Source: Myxococcales bacterium
GTDB taxonomy: Bacteria; Myxococcota; Myxococcia; Myxococcales; Myxococcaceae
Length of the DNA stretch: 64,000 nucleotides
Assembly (NCBI GenBank): GCA_030681895.1
Contig: JAUXRI010000013.1
Span: forward strand, 1-64,000
Reading direction: 5' to 3'
Made by a program: the position numbers and the translations under genes. A model generated the notes under the pieces. That model saw nothing but the letters and a program-made list of their open reading frames with translations. It was not told the origin of the DNA and did no database searches. Shown in pieces: positions 34,686 through 44,094 of the stretch (position 1 is its first letter; each line of letters starts with the position of its first letter).

Positions 34686-36440
34686 TCAGGGCTGGGGAGG
34701 CCGCCGCTCCTGACCGCAGTACCGGGCCACGACGTCCTCCAGCAGGGCGAGCTTGACGGGCTTGGTGAGGTAGTCGTCCATGCCCGAGCCCAGCGCGCGT
34801 TCGCGATCGCCGTCGATGGCGCTCGCGGTCATGCCGACGATGGGCAGGTGCGAGGAGCGCTCGGCCTCGCTGCGCCGAATCGCGCGGGTCGCCTCGTAGC
34901 CGTCGAGCTGCGGCATCTGACAGTCCATGAAGATCAGGTCGAACGTCTCGTGCTCGAGCCGCCGGAGCACCTCAGCGCCGTCGTTGGCCACTTGCGTGTC
35001 GCACCCGAGGCTCTCGAGCAGTCTCACCGCCACCCTCTGGTTGACGGCGTTGTCTTCGGCGACCAGCACCCGCGGTCGCCCGGCCCAGGTGGTGGCGAGC
35101 GCCCGAACCGGAGAGGGGGCCGGCTCGGTGGCGACGGGCGCCGGGAGCTGCAGCGTGAAGGTGCTGCCCTGCCCGGGCTCGCTCTGGACGCTCAGCGCGC
35201 CGCCCATCAACAGGGCGAGGTGATGGGAAATGGCGAGGCCCAGGCCGGTGCCGCCGAAGCGCCGCGTCGTCGAGGCATCGCCCTGCGTGAAGGGCCGGAA
35301 GAGCCGCGCCAGGGTCTGCTCGTCCATACCGGGACCGGTGTCGCGCACCGCAAAGCGCAGCTCGCCCTGCGCGTAGTCGACGCTCAGCGTCACGCCGCCG
35401 CGTTCGGTGAACTTCAGGGCGTTCGAGGTGATGTTGAGCAGCACCTGACGCACCCTCATGCCATCGGCGCGAACGAACGGGGGCACCGCGGGAGAGACCT
35501 GCAAATCGAGCGAGAGGCTGCGGGGTTGCGCCGCATGGGCGAAGAGGGCCGTGACCTGGCGGGCGAGCATCGAGGGCGAGAAGACGATGGGCTCGATGGT
35601 GAGCTTGCGGCTCTCGATCTTCGAAAAGTCGAGCACGTCGCTGAGCACCGACAGCAGCCCCGCGCCGCTCTCGACGATGGTGTCGACGGAGTCCCGCTGT
35701 TCCGGGGTGAGTTTCGTCCGGGCCAGCAGCTCGGCCATGCCCAACACGCCGTTGAGGGGCGTGCGAATCTCGTGGCTCATGTTCGCGAGGAACTCGCCCT
35801 TGGCCCGGTTCGAATCATCGGCCTGTGCACGCGCCCGCTCGAGCTCCCTGGCATCTTCGGCCAGCCGCACCTGTTGTTCGAGGCCCAGGACGTAGTCGAG
35901 GTGAACGCGCCGGCCGATGAACGTCATGACCACGATGTAGGCCGCCCAGCCCAGCTCGAAGGTGATGACCAGCCGGTCCTGGGCACAGAACACCAGCATC
36001 GAGAGCAGCGGAGGGATCAGCACCGCGAACAGCTGGGCACGCTGCAAGAACCGGTCAGGGGCGAGGTTGGCGACGCCACCGCTGGACACCGTGACGAGCG
36101 CCAACATGAAGACGAGGTTCGCGCCCTCGATTCCGTGGACCGCCAGGTACCCTGCGTGGACGAGCCCGAGCTCGAGCGACGCGATGATTCCGAGCGCATG
36201 GCTCAGCGCCATGAACCTCGCGTGCGGGAGCACCTCGACCTTCCGCGCCACCAACCACCGCAGCCCCGAGACGAGGCTGGCGATGCCGAATGCCGACCAG
36301 GCGATCGCCGGGGTCGACGAGAACGAGCCGCTGGCGAAGGCAAGCAGCAGCATCACCAGGGGGTAGACGATGATGATCGACGTCACGCGCTGGGCGAGTG
36401 CGCGCGCAGCGGTGTGCTCGATCAGGGTGGGCTGGCTCAT
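34686..36440 (-). CDS. Hybrid sensor histidine kinase/response regulator
   Basis: A 584-residue hybrid kinase. Six or so membrane helices fill residues 20-178 and form an integral-membrane sensor without a large periplasmic loop. HisKA has the phospho-acceptor His223 in [20 protein letters not shown]; HATPase_c shows the N box [16 protein letters not shown] and [10 protein letters not shown] (396-405). A C-terminal receiver (about 456-575) has the acidic pair E462-D463, phospho-acceptor Asp506 in [12 protein letters not shown], and Lys560 in YLTKPVK. The phosphate would pass from His223 to Asp506; no Hpt or output protein is adjacent, so its target lies elsewhere. The start is ATG 36440. Confidence 0.93.
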   Translation of the reverse strand: MSQPTLIEHTAARALAQRVTSIIIVYPLVMLLLAFASGSFSSTPAIAWSAFGIASLVSGLRWLVARKVEVLPHARFMALSHALGIIASLELGLVHAGYLAVHGIEGANLVFMLALVTVSSGGVANLAPDRFLQRAQLFAVLIPPLLSMLVFCAQDRLVITFELGWAAYIVVMTFIGRRVHLDYVLGLEQQVRLAEDARELERARAQADDSNRAKGEFLANMSHEIRTPLNGVLGMAELLARTKLTPEQRDSVDTIVESGAGLLSVLSDVLDFSKIESRKLTIEPIVFSPSMLARQVTALFAHAAQPRSLSLDLQVSPAVPPFVRADGMRVRQVLLNITSNALKFTERGGVTLSVDYAQGELRFAVRDTGPGMDEQTLARLFRPFTQGDASTTRRFGGTGLGLAISHHLALLMGGALSVQSEPGQGSTFTLQLPAPVATEPAPSPVRALATTWAGRPRVLVAEDNAVNQRVAVRLLESLGCDTQVANDGAEVLRRLEHETFDLIFMDCQMPQLDGYEATRAIRRSEAERSSHLPIVGMTASAIDGDRERALGSGMDDYLTKPVKLALLEDVVARYCGQERRPPQP

Positions 36441-36624
36441 GCGAAGGTCTCTTCCACGAACAGAGCAAGCCGGGGGCCGCGAAGAAGCTCCTGGTTTCAC
36501 CGGTGTTGGGCTGGGTCGGTGCTGACGCGCAATCGGGCGTGACCTGTGCACGGAGGGGGCCGGGGTGTCGGGGGTTCGAGCCCCTCTGGTCTGCGCCGGC
36601 CTTCGCGACTATGGCGGCGGGTCC

Positions 36625-37704
36625 GTGATTCGGAACCCGCTCCTCCTGGCACTCATGCTGCTCGCGACCGCTGCGAACGGGGAATCGCGTGCCGACGGTG
36701 ACGCCGGGCTCGAGGTCGCGACCGACGAGCTGATGGAGCCCGCCACAACCGACGAAGCGTCGCTGGCCGACGAGTCCCTGCAGCACGCGCTCCTCGACGC
36801 AGGCTACCGCTTCACGATCGATCTCTCCGACGACGAGCTCGCGCGGCGCTGGCAAGAGGACCCCGCATCGCTCGGCAGCATCGCGGTGGGTCGCCCGGAC
36901 GAGGGCCGGTTGATCAACGCCATGCCCTTCCCTGAGCCAGGTGACGGCGGCGCGTGGACCGTCATCGTGCCCGACTCGTGCTGGACGACGCAGGAGACGG
37001 CCGACGCGATCATCGGCGCTGCGAACCAGCTCAGGGCGTGGTTCCCCGACGGCGCGCCGGTTCGTGTCGGCCAGGTGAGCGGGCCCGAAGGAGGCTTCCT
37101 GCCTCCACACGTCACGCACCAGAGCGGCCGCGACGTCGACATCGGGCTGTTCTACCCGGGCCCCGAACCGTACCGCGTGAAGGAGCGCGAGAAGGTGATG
37201 GACGTCGCGATGAACTGGGCGTTCGTGAAGGCGGTGGTGATGCACGGTGACGTGCAGGGCATTCTGCTCGACTGGCGGGTGCAGAACGTCCTCTACGCGT
37301 ACGCGCTCAAGCAGGGAGAAGACCGCGACTGGCTCGACTCGCTGTTCAAGGCCCCCCGCGCGCTGTTCCATCACGCGCGAAGACACCGGGACCACTTCCA
37401 CATTCGGTACCTGAACCCGCGCGCGCAGGAGCTCGCCTTTCGCCTCGCGCCGCTGATGCCGCAGAGACCCGAAGAGAACATCGCGCTCCATCGCGTCGTG
37501 CGTGGCGACACCTTGAGCGACATCGCGGTGCGGTACGGCAGCTCGGTGTCGCGGCTGAAGGCTGCGAACCACTTGAGCAATCACCTGTTGCGCGTGAGGC
37601 AGGTGCTGCGCGTGCCGCTGAGAGGCCCGTGCACGACGTGTCCTGTCGCGCCGATTCCGACCGTGCCACCCAGGCGACTGCCACCCGAGAAGCCGCGCGG
37701 CTGA
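36625..37704 (+). CDS. Penicillin-insensitive murein endopeptidase (MepA/M74 type) with LysM domain
   Basis: A 359-residue exported peptidoglycan hydrolase. The GTG at 36625, preceded by GGCGGG, gives the signal peptide MIRNPLLLALMLLATAANGE; a frame open further upstream lacks a signal at its start. The zinc site of the MepA family is visible: HVTHQSGRDVDIG (H162, H165, D170, D172) and RHRDHFHIRY (H257, H259). MepA-type enzymes cleave D-Ala-meso-DAP cross-links. Residues 288-332 form a LysM module (HRVVRGDTLSDIAVRYGSSV and onwards) that binds the glycan. The combination suggests a periplasmic cell-wall remodelling enzyme held on its substrate. It is divergent from the hybrid kinase. Confidence 0.92.
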   Translation: MIRNPLLLALMLLATAANGESRADGDAGLEVATDELMEPATTDEASLADESLQHALLDAGYRFTIDLSDDELARRWQEDPASLGSIAVGRPDEGRLINAMPFPEPGDGGAWTVIVPDSCWTTQETADAIIGAANQLRAWFPDGAPVRVGQVSGPEGGFLPPHVTHQSGRDVDIGLFYPGPEPYRVKEREKVMDVAMNWAFVKAVVMHGDVQGILLDWRVQNVLYAYALKQGEDRDWLDSLFKAPRALFHHARRHRDHFHIRYLNPRAQELAFRLAPLMPQRPEENIALHRVVRGDTLSDIAVRYGSSVSRLKAANHLSNHLLRVRQVLRVPLRGPCTTCPVAPIPTVPPRRLPPEKPRG

Positions 37705-37840
37705 TGTGTGGTGACGCGGTCTTTCGACGCTGCCGTGCGCCGTGGGCGATTGATGCAATCAAAGTGAACGACCCCGTAATCGCTGCGCGAAACCGGGAGC
37801 GGCCCATCGTTCGTCGCGGCTGCTTCTGCGACGCTGGGTC

Positions 37841-40713
37841 GTGCGCGTCCGAGCCCCGACGATTTCCCTGCGGCGGCTTTGGAACGCAGGCGCACTCCTG
37901 GCGCTGCTGCTCGGCGCCTCTGCCGGAGCGGTGACGCTGACGCAGGCGCCGCAGGTCAACGTGGGGGGCCGACAAGTCACGCTGTGGTGGAAGACCGATG
38001 TGTCCTCGTCGACGGAAGTCGCGTGGGGCCCAACCTCGGCGTCGTCCTTCGCTGGCTATCCGAATCAGTCGAGCTTCAGCGGCCTGGCCGGGACCAGTCA
38101 CAGCAGAACGCTGCGGCGCCTGCCTCCCGGCGCCTATTTCTACCGGGTCAAGAGCACCGACGGCGCAGCGCCGGTGGAGTCGGCAGAGGGCGCCTTCGTC
38201 GTCCCCCGAAACGAAGGCTTTCCACTGGGCGACCTCGCCTTCAATGGGACCGTGCTGGCCGTCACCAGGCTGGGCGACACCTGGTACGTCGGCGGCTCGT
38301 TCACCGGCGTTGGCGCGACCACGGGGAGCGGCGCGAGCGTGGACCCGGCCACGGGCGCCTTCATCGACGTCGAGTTCCCAGAGGTCAGCGGCACCGTGAG
38401 CGCGGTGGCACCTGACGGGGCCGGAGGCCTGTTTCTGGGAGGGACCTTCAAAGCCGTCGGCGGGTTGGCCCGGAACAACGCTGCGCATCTGCTGCCAGAC
38501 CGCGGCGTGGACCCAGACTGGCGCCCCGATCTCAACGGCGGAGTGAACGCCCTGGCGGTCTCGGGGAGCGCCGTGTACCTCGTTGGGAACTTCACCACGG
38601 TCGGCGGGAACGCCCGCAATCGCGCGGCGGCGGTCGATGCCAGCACGGGAGCGCTGAGGGCGTGGAACCCCGACCTCAACTCCCAGGTGTCTGTCGTGAC
38701 GGCGTCGGGGAGCACCGTCTACCTCAGCGGTCTCTTCTCGACGGTCGGTGGCGTCGCCCGCCCTCAGGTTGCGGCCGTCGATGCCACCACAGGCGCGCTC
38801 AGCCCGTGGATTCCCAGCGTCACCGGCCAGATCCTCGCCATCGCGGTCTCGGGGACCACCGTGTACCTCGGTGGGAATTTCGTCACGGCCCAGCGCAACT
38901 ACGCCGCGCGGTCGATGCCACCACCGGCGCCCTGCGGCCCTGGAACCCCATCGTCAGTGGCGGGGTCGGCGCCTTGGTGCTGTCGGGGAGCATCGTCTAC
39001 CTCGCTGGCAGCTTCGGCATGGTCAACGGGACGGTTCGCAGCCGCGCCGCGGCCGTCGAGGCCACCACCGCAATCCTCACGCCCTGGAACCCCAACCTCG
39101 ACAACTGGGCGCGAGCCCTCGCGGTCTCAGGCAGCACGGTGTACCTGGCAGGCAGCTTCACCACGGTGAATGGGGGCATCGGCCGCAACGGCGCAGCAGC
39201 CGTCGATGCCACGACAGGGGCGGTCACTCCCTGGCAGCCCACCCTGGACACCAGGTTGGTGTACGCCATCGCCTCGTCGGGCGGCGCCGTGTACCTGGGC
39301 GGCCAGTTCAACGCGCTCAACCGGAGCGTTCGAAACCGGGCCGCCGCAGTCGACGCCCTCAGTGGCGCCCTCACGCCCTGGGACCCCAACCTGAACGACT
39401 CGGTGGTGAGCCTCGCAGGCTCGGGGAGCACCGTGTACCTCGGCGGTGCCTTCACGACTGCGAACGGAAGCATCGTGCGCAACCACGCCGCAGCCGTCGA
39501 CACCAGCGCCGGCACGCTCACGTCCTGGAACCCCAACATCGGCGGCTCGGTGTCCGCGATGGCGGTCTCGGGGAGCACCGTGTACCTCGGGGGCTCTTTC
39601 TCCACGGCCAATGGAGGGACGCCCCGCAACGCGGCGGCGGCGGTCCTCGCCAGCACTGGCGCGCTGACGGCCTGGAACCCCAACTTCAACAGCGTGGTGA
39701 GCGCGCTCGCGATCGGGAATGGCACCGTCTTTCTGGGCGGCCTCTTCACGTCGGCCAACGGGGGCACCCCGCGCAACCGTGCCGCGGCGGTCGATGACAG
39801 CGCCGGCACGCTCACTGCGTGGAATCCCAACATGAATGGCCAGGTCGAGGCCGTCGCGGTGTCGGGGAACACCGTGTACCTGGGCGGCTATTTCAGCCAG
39901 GCAAACGGGGGCAGCCTTCGCAGCCACGCGGCAGCGTTCGATGACCGCGATGGAACAGTCACCGGATGGAACCCTGATCTCAACGGCTCCACGGTGCATG
40001 GCGTGGCGGTTTCGGGGAGCACCGTGTACCTGGGCGGCAACTTCTCGACCGTCAACGGGAGCATCGTCCGGAACAACGCTGCAGCCGTCGATTCCACCAC
40101 GGGCTCCGTGACGGCCTGGAACCCAGACCCCAGCTCGGAGGTGTATGCGCTGGCGCTCGACTGCGGCAGGGGAGGCATCGCAGCAGGCGGCTTCTTCTCG
40201 CTCTGGGGGCTGTCGCCGCGAGCGAATCTGGCGATCGTCGAGGATGTCGCAGGGTGTCCGGGTCCTTCGTTTGACGCGGGGACTGACGCAGGGGGCCCCG
40301 ACGCAGGCGGTCCCGACGCAGGCGCTTCCGACGCAGGCGCTTCCGACGCAGGCGGTTCCGACGCAGGCGCTTCCGACGCAGGCGCCACCGACGCAGGCGC
40401 TCCCGACGCTGGCGCTTCCGACGCAGGCGCTCCCGACGCAGGCGCTTTCGACGCGGGGGCTTCCGACGCAGGCGGCCCCGACGCAGGCGGCCCCGACGCT
40501 GGCGCTCCCGACGCTGGCGCTCCAGACGCTGGAGGCCTTGACGCTGCGGTCGCTGACGCCGGGATCAGCGAGGGGCTCGATGCCGGTACTGCCGGAGCAC
40601 CTCACTCATTTGCCGTGGCGTGCGGATGCGCGTCTGGACCTGCTGGGCTGCCGCTCGTCCTCCTCGGTTTCTGGCTCGGCCTTCGACGCCGGGCTGAGCG
40701 CCTGGTTCGCTGA
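37841..40713 (+). pseudogene. Frameshifted cell-surface beta-propeller protein with DAG-repeat stalk and MYXO-CTERM tail
   Basis: One gene in two frames. From GTG 37841 the protein has a signal segment (LRRLWNAGALLALLLGASAG), an Fn3/phosphatase-N-like domain (VTLWWKTDVSSSTEVAWGP), then about 14 repeats of roughly 50 residues carrying AVSGSTVYLGGNF and RNRAAAVDATTGALTAWNPN, related to the delta-60/DUF5122 propeller family. At 38901-38911 the text acgccgcgcgg lacks one G needed for Ala-Ala-Val; upstream the first frame stops at 39169, while the second frame carries the remaining repeats, an 18-unit DAG stalk and the tail CGCASGPAGLPLVLLGFWLG-LRRR, a MYXO-CTERM sorting signal. Restored length would be 957 residues. 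It is either a recently broken gene or a sequencing error. Confidence 0.8.
40272..40554 (+). repeat. 15-bp tandem repeat encoding Asp-Ala-Gly-x-x
   Basis: About 18 tandem copies of a 15-base unit resembling gacgcaggcgcttcc encode DAGAS, DAGGP, DAGAP and similar. It forms the acidic, flexible stalk between the propeller and the membrane-sorting tail of the surface protein. Copies differ mainly at the fourth and fifth codons. Confidence 0.9.
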
Positions 40714-40785
40714 GCCTCGCGAAGACACCGATGCGCAACGCTGAGCGGTGACGCACACGCCAACCCATGCGACGGTTCGGCCATC

Positions 40786-41337
40786 GTGTTCACCCTTCTC
40801 GTGTGCTCGGTGCTCGCGCAGGCGCCTTCCACTGCCTCAGGCGAACGGTCCGCCACGCTCGTCGAAGAGCGCCCCACCACGGCGCAGCTCCGATGGCGTG
40901 CCGTCATCGCGCCGTTGAGCGCCGTCATGGGCACCGGCACCGGCATCGGCATCGGACTGGGCATCGGGTACGGCCTGGGCCTCCTCGTCGACGCCATCTC
41001 TCCACCGCGCGGCGCGCCTCCTCCACTTCAACTCTTCGGGAGCGTGCTCGCCGCAGTCGGCGTCATCATCGGCGGCGTCATCGGCTACCTGTTGGGAACG
41101 ATCGGCCCCGGCGGCCTCTACGAAACCGCCGTCTCGGCCCGGAAGCGCGCCATTCCCTTCGCCGCGCTCATCACCGTCATCGCCGGAGCCGCCTGGCTCA
41201 TCGCAGGCCTCACCGGCGTGTTGGTCGCCGCGCTCCCCTGGCTCATCGTCGGCAGCGCCGCGTTGTCGATCGCCGTGCCCATTCTCGGTGACGCGACGCG
41301 GCCCCGCCTCGAAGGCCTGCCCGTCGTGGTGTTCTGA
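40786..41337 (+). CDS. Membrane protein of unknown function
   Basis: A 183-residue protein from a GTG start. MFTLLVCSVLAQAPSTASGE is a likely signal peptide. Glycine-rich membrane segments follow at about 45-68 (GTGTGIGIGLGIGYGLGLLV), 82-104 (FGSVLAAVGVIIGGVIGYLL), 122-144 and 146-166. The first of these has repeated G-x-G-I pairs, which favour tight helix packing. No motif for enzyme or transport was recognised. It lies 72 bases after the frameshifted surface-protein gene and 29 bases before the M16 protease gene, same strand. Confidence 0.68.
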   Translation: MFTLLVCSVLAQAPSTASGERSATLVEERPTTAQLRWRAVIAPLSAVMGTGTGIGIGLGIGYGLGLLVDAISPPRGAPPPLQLFGSVLAAVGVIIGGVIGYLLGTIGPGGLYETAVSARKRAIPFAALITVIAGAAWLIAGLTGVLVAALPWLIVGSAALSIAVPILGDATRPRLEGLPVVVF

Positions 41338-41366
41338 CGCATCGGTCGGGGTTATGCCCCTGACCC

Positions 41367-44090
41367 ATGACACTCCTCCCCCTGCTCGCCGCCGCGACGA
41401 TCGCCGCTGCTCCGTCGCTCTCGTCAACCATCGACGTGAAGTTCGAGAAGTTCGTGCTCGAGAACGGGCTCACGCTCGTCGTGCATGAGGATCACAAGGC
41501 ACCGATCGTCGCCGTCAACGTCTGGTACCACGTGGGCGCCAAGGACGAAGTGCCCGGCAAGAGCGGCTTCGCGCACCTCTTCGAGCACCTGATGTTCAAC
41601 GGCTCCGAGAACTTCAACACCGACTACTTCAAGGCGCTCGGCGCGATGGGCGGCACCGATCTCAACGGCACCACCAACCGCGATCGCACCAACTACTTCC
41701 AGAACGTGCCGGTGAGCGGGCTCGACCGCGTGCTCTTCCTCGAGAGCGATCGCATGGGCCACCTGCTCGGCGTCGTCGACAAGGCGCGCCTCGATGAGCA
41801 GCGCGGCGTGGTGCAGAACGAGAAACGCCAGAGCGAGAACCAGCCCTACGGCCAGGTCTTCAACGAGGCCAACAAGGTGCTCTTCCCCTCGCACCACCCG
41901 TACGCGTACCCGCGCGGGACGGTGCTCGGCAGCATGGAAGATCTCGACGCCGCCTCCCTCAAGGACGTGCAGGACTGGTTCAAGGCCTGGTACGGCCCGA
42001 GCAACGCGACGCTCGTCATCGCCGGAGACATCGACGCGAAGACGGCGCTCGAGAAGGTGAAGAAGTACTTCGGCGACATCCCCGCGGGGCCGCCGGTGCA
42101 GCGCAAGGGTGAGTGGGCCGAGAAGCTCCCCAGCACCATCCGCAAGGAGCTCGAAGACCGCGTGCCGCAGACGCGCCTGTACCGCTTCTGGGTGACGCCG
42201 AGCGTGACCAACACCGACAACGACTACCTGCAGATCGCCACCGCGCTCCTCGCGCAAGGCAAGACGAGCCGGCTCTTCAAGCGCCTCGTGTACACCGAGC
42301 AGATCGCCACCGACGTGAGCGCGGGCATCTGGGACGGAGAGATGGCCGGCCAGGGCATTCTGACGGCCACCGTGAAGCCGGGCGTCGAGCTGGCGAAGGT
42401 GGAGCGCGCCATCGACGAAGAGCTCGCGAAGTTCCTCAAAGAGGGCCCGACGGCCGACGAGCTCGCGCGGCTCAAGACGCAGTCCATCGCTGGCGTCATC
42501 CGTGGCCTCGAGCGCATCGGCGGGTTCGGCGGCAAGAGCGACGTGCTCGCCGAGAGCCAGGTGTACTTCGGCAAGCCTGACGCCTGGAGAGACGCGCTCA
42601 AGACGTTCGAGACCGCGACACCGAAGCAGGTTCAGACCGCCGCGCAGTCATGGCTCGGCGCCCCGCACCTCGACATCATCGTCCGCCCCTTCGGCACCTT
42701 CACCGCGGCGAAGGACGGCGTCGATCGCAAGAAGCTCCCCGAGCTCGCGGCGCCGCCAGCCGTGTCGTTCCCGACGCTCCAACGCGCGACGTTGAAGAAC
42801 GGCCTCAAGGTGGTGCTCGCCGAGCGTCGTGGCGTGCCCGTGCTCGACCTGCGGCTGCGCCTGGAGGGCGGCACGGCCGGTGAGGCTCCCGCGAAGGCCG
42901 GCCTCGCGAGCCTGACGATGGATCTGCTCGACGAAGGCGCCGGCAAACGGTCTGCGATTCAGATCAGCGAAGAGCTGCAGCGGCTCGGCGCGACGCTCTC
43001 CGTGGGCGCGGGCCTCGACGTCTCGTCGGTGTCGATGACGGCGCTGAAGGCCAACGTCGAGCCGTCGCTCGCGCTGATGGCCGAGGTGGTGACGAAGCCG
43101 ACGTTCCCGCAGGCCGACTTCGAGCGGCTCAAGAACCAGCGGCTCGCCGGCATCAAGCAGGAGAAGAACTCTCCCAGCGGCCTCGCGTCGCGCCTGTCTG
43201 GAAAGCTCTTCTTCGGAGAGGGCCACCCGTACGCGTTGCCCTCCTCTGGCTTCGAGGCGTCGGTGGCGACGCTGACCCGCGAGGACGTCATGGCGTTCGC
43301 GAAAGAGATGCTGCAGCCGGGCGCCGCGACGCTGGGCGTGGTGGGTGACACGTCGATGGCCGAACTGCTCCCGAAGCTCGAGAAGGCCTTCGGTGGGTGG
43401 ACGGGTGGCGCGGCGAAGCGGCTGACGATTCCCGAGGTGGCGCTCGCGACGAAGCCGACCGTGTGGCTCGTCGATCGCCCCGGCAGCCAGCAGAGCGTCA
43501 TTCTCGTCGGCCACCCGACCGTCACCACCAACAACCCCGATGAAGCGGCCATCGTCGGCTTCAACATCGTGCTCGGCGGTGACTTCAACTCGCGCCTCAA
43601 CATGAACCTGCGCGAGGACAAACACTGGAGCTACGGCGTGCGCACCTTCCTCTCTGACGCGCGCGGGCAGCGGCTCTTCGGTGTCTCGGCGCCGGTGCAG
43701 ACCGACAAGACGAAAGAGAGCCTCGCCGAGATCCAGAAAGAAGTGACCGAGCTGCTCGGCAAGCGCCCCACCACGGCCGCGGAGTTCGACCGCATTCAGG
43801 CCGACCGCGTGCTCAAGCTCCCCGGCGCGTGGGAGACGATGTCGTCGGTGCAGGGCTCGATGGGCCAGGTGATCGTCTACGGGCTCGCCGACGACTACTT
43901 CCAGACGTGGGCCGACAAGGTGCGCACGCTCAAGCGTGAGGACTACGACGCTGCCGCGAAGAAGGTGCTCAAGCCGCAGAGCCTGGTCTGGGTGGTGGTG
44001 GGCGATCGTTCGAAGATCGAAGCCGGTGTTCGTGAGCTGAAGCTCGGTACCGTCACGGTCATCGACGCCGATGGCAACGAGGTGAAGTGA
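41367..44090 (+). CDS. M16-family zinc metalloprotease (two-domain, exported)
   Basis: A 907-residue pitrilysin-type protease. The N-terminus MTLLPLLAAATIAAAPSLSS is a signal peptide. The inverted zinc motif HxxEH is HLFEH (H70, E73, H74) in GFAHLFEHLMF, and the third ligand Glu151 in VVQNEKRQ follows after the usual 76 residues, so the N-terminal half is catalytically complete. A second M16 domain begins near residue 470 (RATLKNGLKVVLAERRGVPV) and lacks HxxEH, the standard inactive partner. The two halves close around a peptide substrate in the periplasm. The Ser/Thr kinase gene starts four bases after its stop. Confidence 0.94.
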   Translation: MTLLPLLAAATIAAAPSLSSTIDVKFEKFVLENGLTLVVHEDHKAPIVAVNVWYHVGAKDEVPGKSGFAHLFEHLMFNGSENFNTDYFKALGAMGGTDLNGTTNRDRTNYFQNVPVSGLDRVLFLESDRMGHLLGVVDKARLDEQRGVVQNEKRQSENQPYGQVFNEANKVLFPSHHPYAYPRGTVLGSMEDLDAASLKDVQDWFKAWYGPSNATLVIAGDIDAKTALEKVKKYFGDIPAGPPVQRKGEWAEKLPSTIRKELEDRVPQTRLYRFWVTPSVTNTDNDYLQIATALLAQGKTSRLFKRLVYTEQIATDVSAGIWDGEMAGQGILTATVKPGVELAKVERAIDEELAKFLKEGPTADELARLKTQSIAGVIRGLERIGGFGGKSDVLAESQVYFGKPDAWRDALKTFETATPKQVQTAAQSWLGAPHLDIIVRPFGTFTAAKDGVDRKKLPELAAPPAVSFPTLQRATLKNGLKVVLAERRGVPVLDLRLRLEGGTAGEAPAKAGLASLTMDLLDEGAGKRSAIQISEELQRLGATLSVGAGLDVSSVSMTALKANVEPSLALMAEVVTKPTFPQADFERLKNQRLAGIKQEKNSPSGLASRLSGKLFFGEGHPYALPSSGFEASVATLTREDVMAFAKEMLQPGAATLGVVGDTSMAELLPKLEKAFGGWTGGAAKRLTIPEVALATKPTVWLVDRPGSQQSVILVGHPTVTTNNPDEAAIVGFNIVLGGDFNSRLNMNLREDKHWSYGVRTFLSDARGQRLFGVSAPVQTDKTKESLAEIQKEVTELLGKRPTTAAEFDRIQADRVLKLPGAWETMSSVQGSMGQVIVYGLADDYFQTWADKVRTLKREDYDAAAKKVLKPQSLVWVVVGDRSKIEAGVRELKLGTVTVIDADGNEVK

Positions 44091-44094
44091 CGCG

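Noticed and set aside
36570-36593. A T-arm-like sequence (GGGGG-TTCGAGC-CCCTC) followed by a possible acceptor strand, suggesting a tRNA 3' end.
   Set aside because: No matching 5' acceptor strand, D-arm or anticodon arm is found in the 70-90 bases upstream, so this is chance or at most a fragment. It lies in the leader of the MepA-type gene.
36565-36624. An upstream GTG that would lengthen the MepA-type protein by 20 residues.
   Set aside because: It would put 20 residues ahead of the signal peptide. The GTG at 36625 gives a signal peptide at once and has a GGCGGG upstream.
40272-40554. Regular 15-base repeats considered as a possible CRISPR-like or VNTR locus.
   Set aside because: The units are directly adjacent without spacers and encode a uniform DAGxx peptide in frame with the surface protein, so they are a coding stalk.
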